A DNA stretch of 5,926 nt from Bacillota bacterium (lineage in GTDB: Bacteria; Bacillota; Clostridia; Acetivibrionales; DSM-1351). Numbering within the stretch: the stretch's first letter is position 1; every line of letters begins with the position of its first letter. Where the stretch lies: the NCBI GenBank assembly GCA_023412635.1, contig JAEYNI010000229.1, forward strand, positions 1 through 5,926. Reading direction: 5' to 3'. Below, piece after piece: positions 5,593-5,926 of this stretch. The notes under the pieces are model-generated. The model searched no databases and was not told the DNA's origin. It was given only the letters and a program-made list of their open reading frames with translations. The position numbers were made by a program, and so were the translations under genes.

Positions 5593-5652
5593 CCAAATGC
5601 TTCTATACTTAAAAATTTAAATTCAAAATAAGTAAAAAGTACTAAACTTTAT

Positions 5653-5683
5653 TTGATTATAGCACAACCACTGCTGTAATCAA
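5653..5683. promoter_or_regulatory. Inverted repeat TTGATTA-N17-TAATCAA spanning the operon promoter
   Basis: Perfect 7-bp arms at 5653-5659 and 5677-5683 cover the -10 and -35 boxes. A dimeric regulator bound here would block RNA polymerase. Since the arms largely consist of the promoter boxes themselves, the symmetry may be a coincidence of TTGATT and TATAAT. I see no catabolite-responsive element (cre) consensus. Confidence 0.3.
5656..5683 (-). promoter_or_regulatory. Operon promoter (sigma-A type, extended -10)
   Basis: On the minus strand, TTGATT (-35, 5678-5683) is followed by a 16-nt spacer and a perfect TATAAT (-10, 5656-5661), with TG one base before the -10 as an extended element. 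Transcription should begin near 5649. It reads into the four-gene operon and is the best promoter in the window. Confidence 0.8.
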
Positions 5684-5762
5684 GAAATTTGATACTCCAT
5701 ATAAAATAAACAGTTGAAGTCTCATTTCAAAGCTTTTGATACAAAATTGGAAAAATACCCTT

Positions 5763-5790
5763 TTCTGACTTTGTTAAAGTATGTTATAAT
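5763..5790 (+). promoter_or_regulatory. Promoter for the right-edge repeat protein
   Basis: A perfect TATAAT (5785-5790) is preceded by TG at 5782-5783 (extended -10). The -35 is weak, TTCTGA (5763-5768) at 16 bp. The predicted start of transcription near 5797 leaves a leader of about 20 nt before ATG 5818. It diverges from the operon promoter across roughly 100 bp, so a shared regulator is possible. Confidence 0.6.
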
Positions 5791-5817
5791 GACATAAATA
5801 ATACTCCAGAAAGAGTG

Positions 5818-5926
5818 ATGATTTTGTATTCCCTTAAAGATAAATACTACGATGGTCAAGGTATTTTGCGAAATCCCGGCGAAAGCTACTTTGATAGTGA
5901 AGGTATTTTACGCGACCCCGGTGATG
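5818..5926 (+). CDS. Start of a protein with tandem 14-residue repeats (cut by right edge)
   Basis: Thirty-six codons are visible from ATG 5818 with no stop. After MILYSLKDK come YYDGQGILRNPGES and YFDSEGILRDPGD, two copies of a 14-residue unit with consensus Y-[YF]-D-x-x-G-I-L-R-x-P-G-[ED]. The 42-bp DNA units begin at 5845 and 5887, and many third positions differ between copies (ATTTTGCGA versus ATTTTACGC), so protein sequence rather than fresh DNA duplication keeps them alike. The ribosome-binding site is weak (AGAAAGAG, 5808-5815). TTG 5824, behind GAGTGAT, is an alternative start. I recall similar Y-D-x-x-G-x-x-R-x-P-G repeats in uncharacterised Firmicute proteins but know no function. 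Aromatic, acidic and glycine-rich repeats suggest a beta-strand or surface/binding array; that is inference. There is no signal peptide. Confidence 0.72.
   Translation, partial: MILYSLKDKYYDGQGILRNPGESYFDSEGILRDPGD

Larger units (their letters stand above)
5473..5594. repeat. 9-bp direct repeats TTAACCTCC flanking the hairpin block
   Basis: TTAACCTCC occurs at 5473-5481, where its complement GGAGGTTAA holds the ribosome-binding site of the first operon gene, and again at 5586-5594. The 104 bp between them hold all the hairpins. This could be a target-site duplication left by insertion of a small non-coding element, or a duplicated translation-initiation region. Nine bases of identity that include a common ribosome-binding sequence could also arise by convergence, so confidence is moderate. 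No terminal inverted repeats lie just inside the two copies. Confidence 0.5.
5473..5649 (-). promoter_or_regulatory. Structured 5' leader of the operon (about 175 nt)
   Basis: The stretch between the inferred transcription start near 5649 and ATG 5472 contains, in transcription order, an AT-rich lead, a GGAGG (5590-5594), an imperfect 17-bp hairpin, three tandem triloop hairpins, and then the true GGGAGG. It matches no riboswitch class I know: there is no T-box AGGGUGGNACCGCG sequence, and I see no glycine, SAM, TPP or c-di-GMP core. With no terminator-like T-run next to any of the stems, control at translation or of mRNA stability is more likely than attenuation. The function is inference; the structures are read directly from the sequence. 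Confidence 0.6.

Overview
The window looks like chromosomal DNA of a low-GC anaerobic Firmicute, probably a clostridium of the Ruminiclostridium/Clostridium cellulolyticum kind. The evidence is AT-rich spacers, strong GGAGG ribosome-binding sites, TTG starts, consensus TATAAT promoters, and an oxygen-independent glycerol-3-phosphate type dehydrogenase cluster. The taxonomic call is inference; no rRNA or other marker gene is present.

Layout from left to right. (1) 1-1199, minus strand: a two-gene unit of a DUF3137-family membrane protein followed by a LemA-family protein that runs off the left edge. The two overlap by 8 bp. (2) 1200-1484: an AT-rich spacer with no gene I can support. (3) 1485-2090, plus strand: a stand-alone 201-aa protein of unknown function with ten cysteines. 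(4) 2087-5472, minus strand: a four-gene operon. In transcription order it encodes a GlpA/LhgO-like FAD dehydrogenase with a C-terminal BFD-type [2Fe-2S] domain, an FAD/NAD(P)-dependent oxidoreductase, a DUF1667 (COG3862) protein with four cysteines, and a 58-aa four-cysteine protein that starts in an ATGA overlap. Its last gene overlaps the 201-aa gene tail to tail by 4 bp. (5) 5473-5817: a divergent regulatory region. It holds a near-consensus minus-strand promoter about 175 nt upstream of the operon, an unusual leader with three tandem 18-bp hairpin units and a longer imperfect hairpin, and an extended -10 promoter facing right. (6) 5818-5926, plus strand: the start of a gene for a protein with tandem 14-residue repeats, cut by the right edge.

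How the genes work together. The first three operon products match the conserved set seen, for example, in Thermotoga next to glycerol genes (GlpA-like, NADH-oxidase-like, DUF1667). The likely scheme is that the first protein oxidises glycerol 3-phosphate or a related 2-hydroxy acid on FAD, passes electrons through its [2Fe-2S] domain to the second flavoprotein, and so to NAD(P) or another carrier, with the DUF1667 protein as a small probable metal-binding partner. This is family knowledge plus inference. No glycerol kinase, facilitator or regulator gene lies in the window, so the substrate is not fixed by context.

The least ordinary parts are the hairpin-repeat leader of the operon, a sharply bounded 300-bp high-GC patch inside the first operon gene, the small overlapping cysteine gene, and the 14-residue repeat protein at the right edge.
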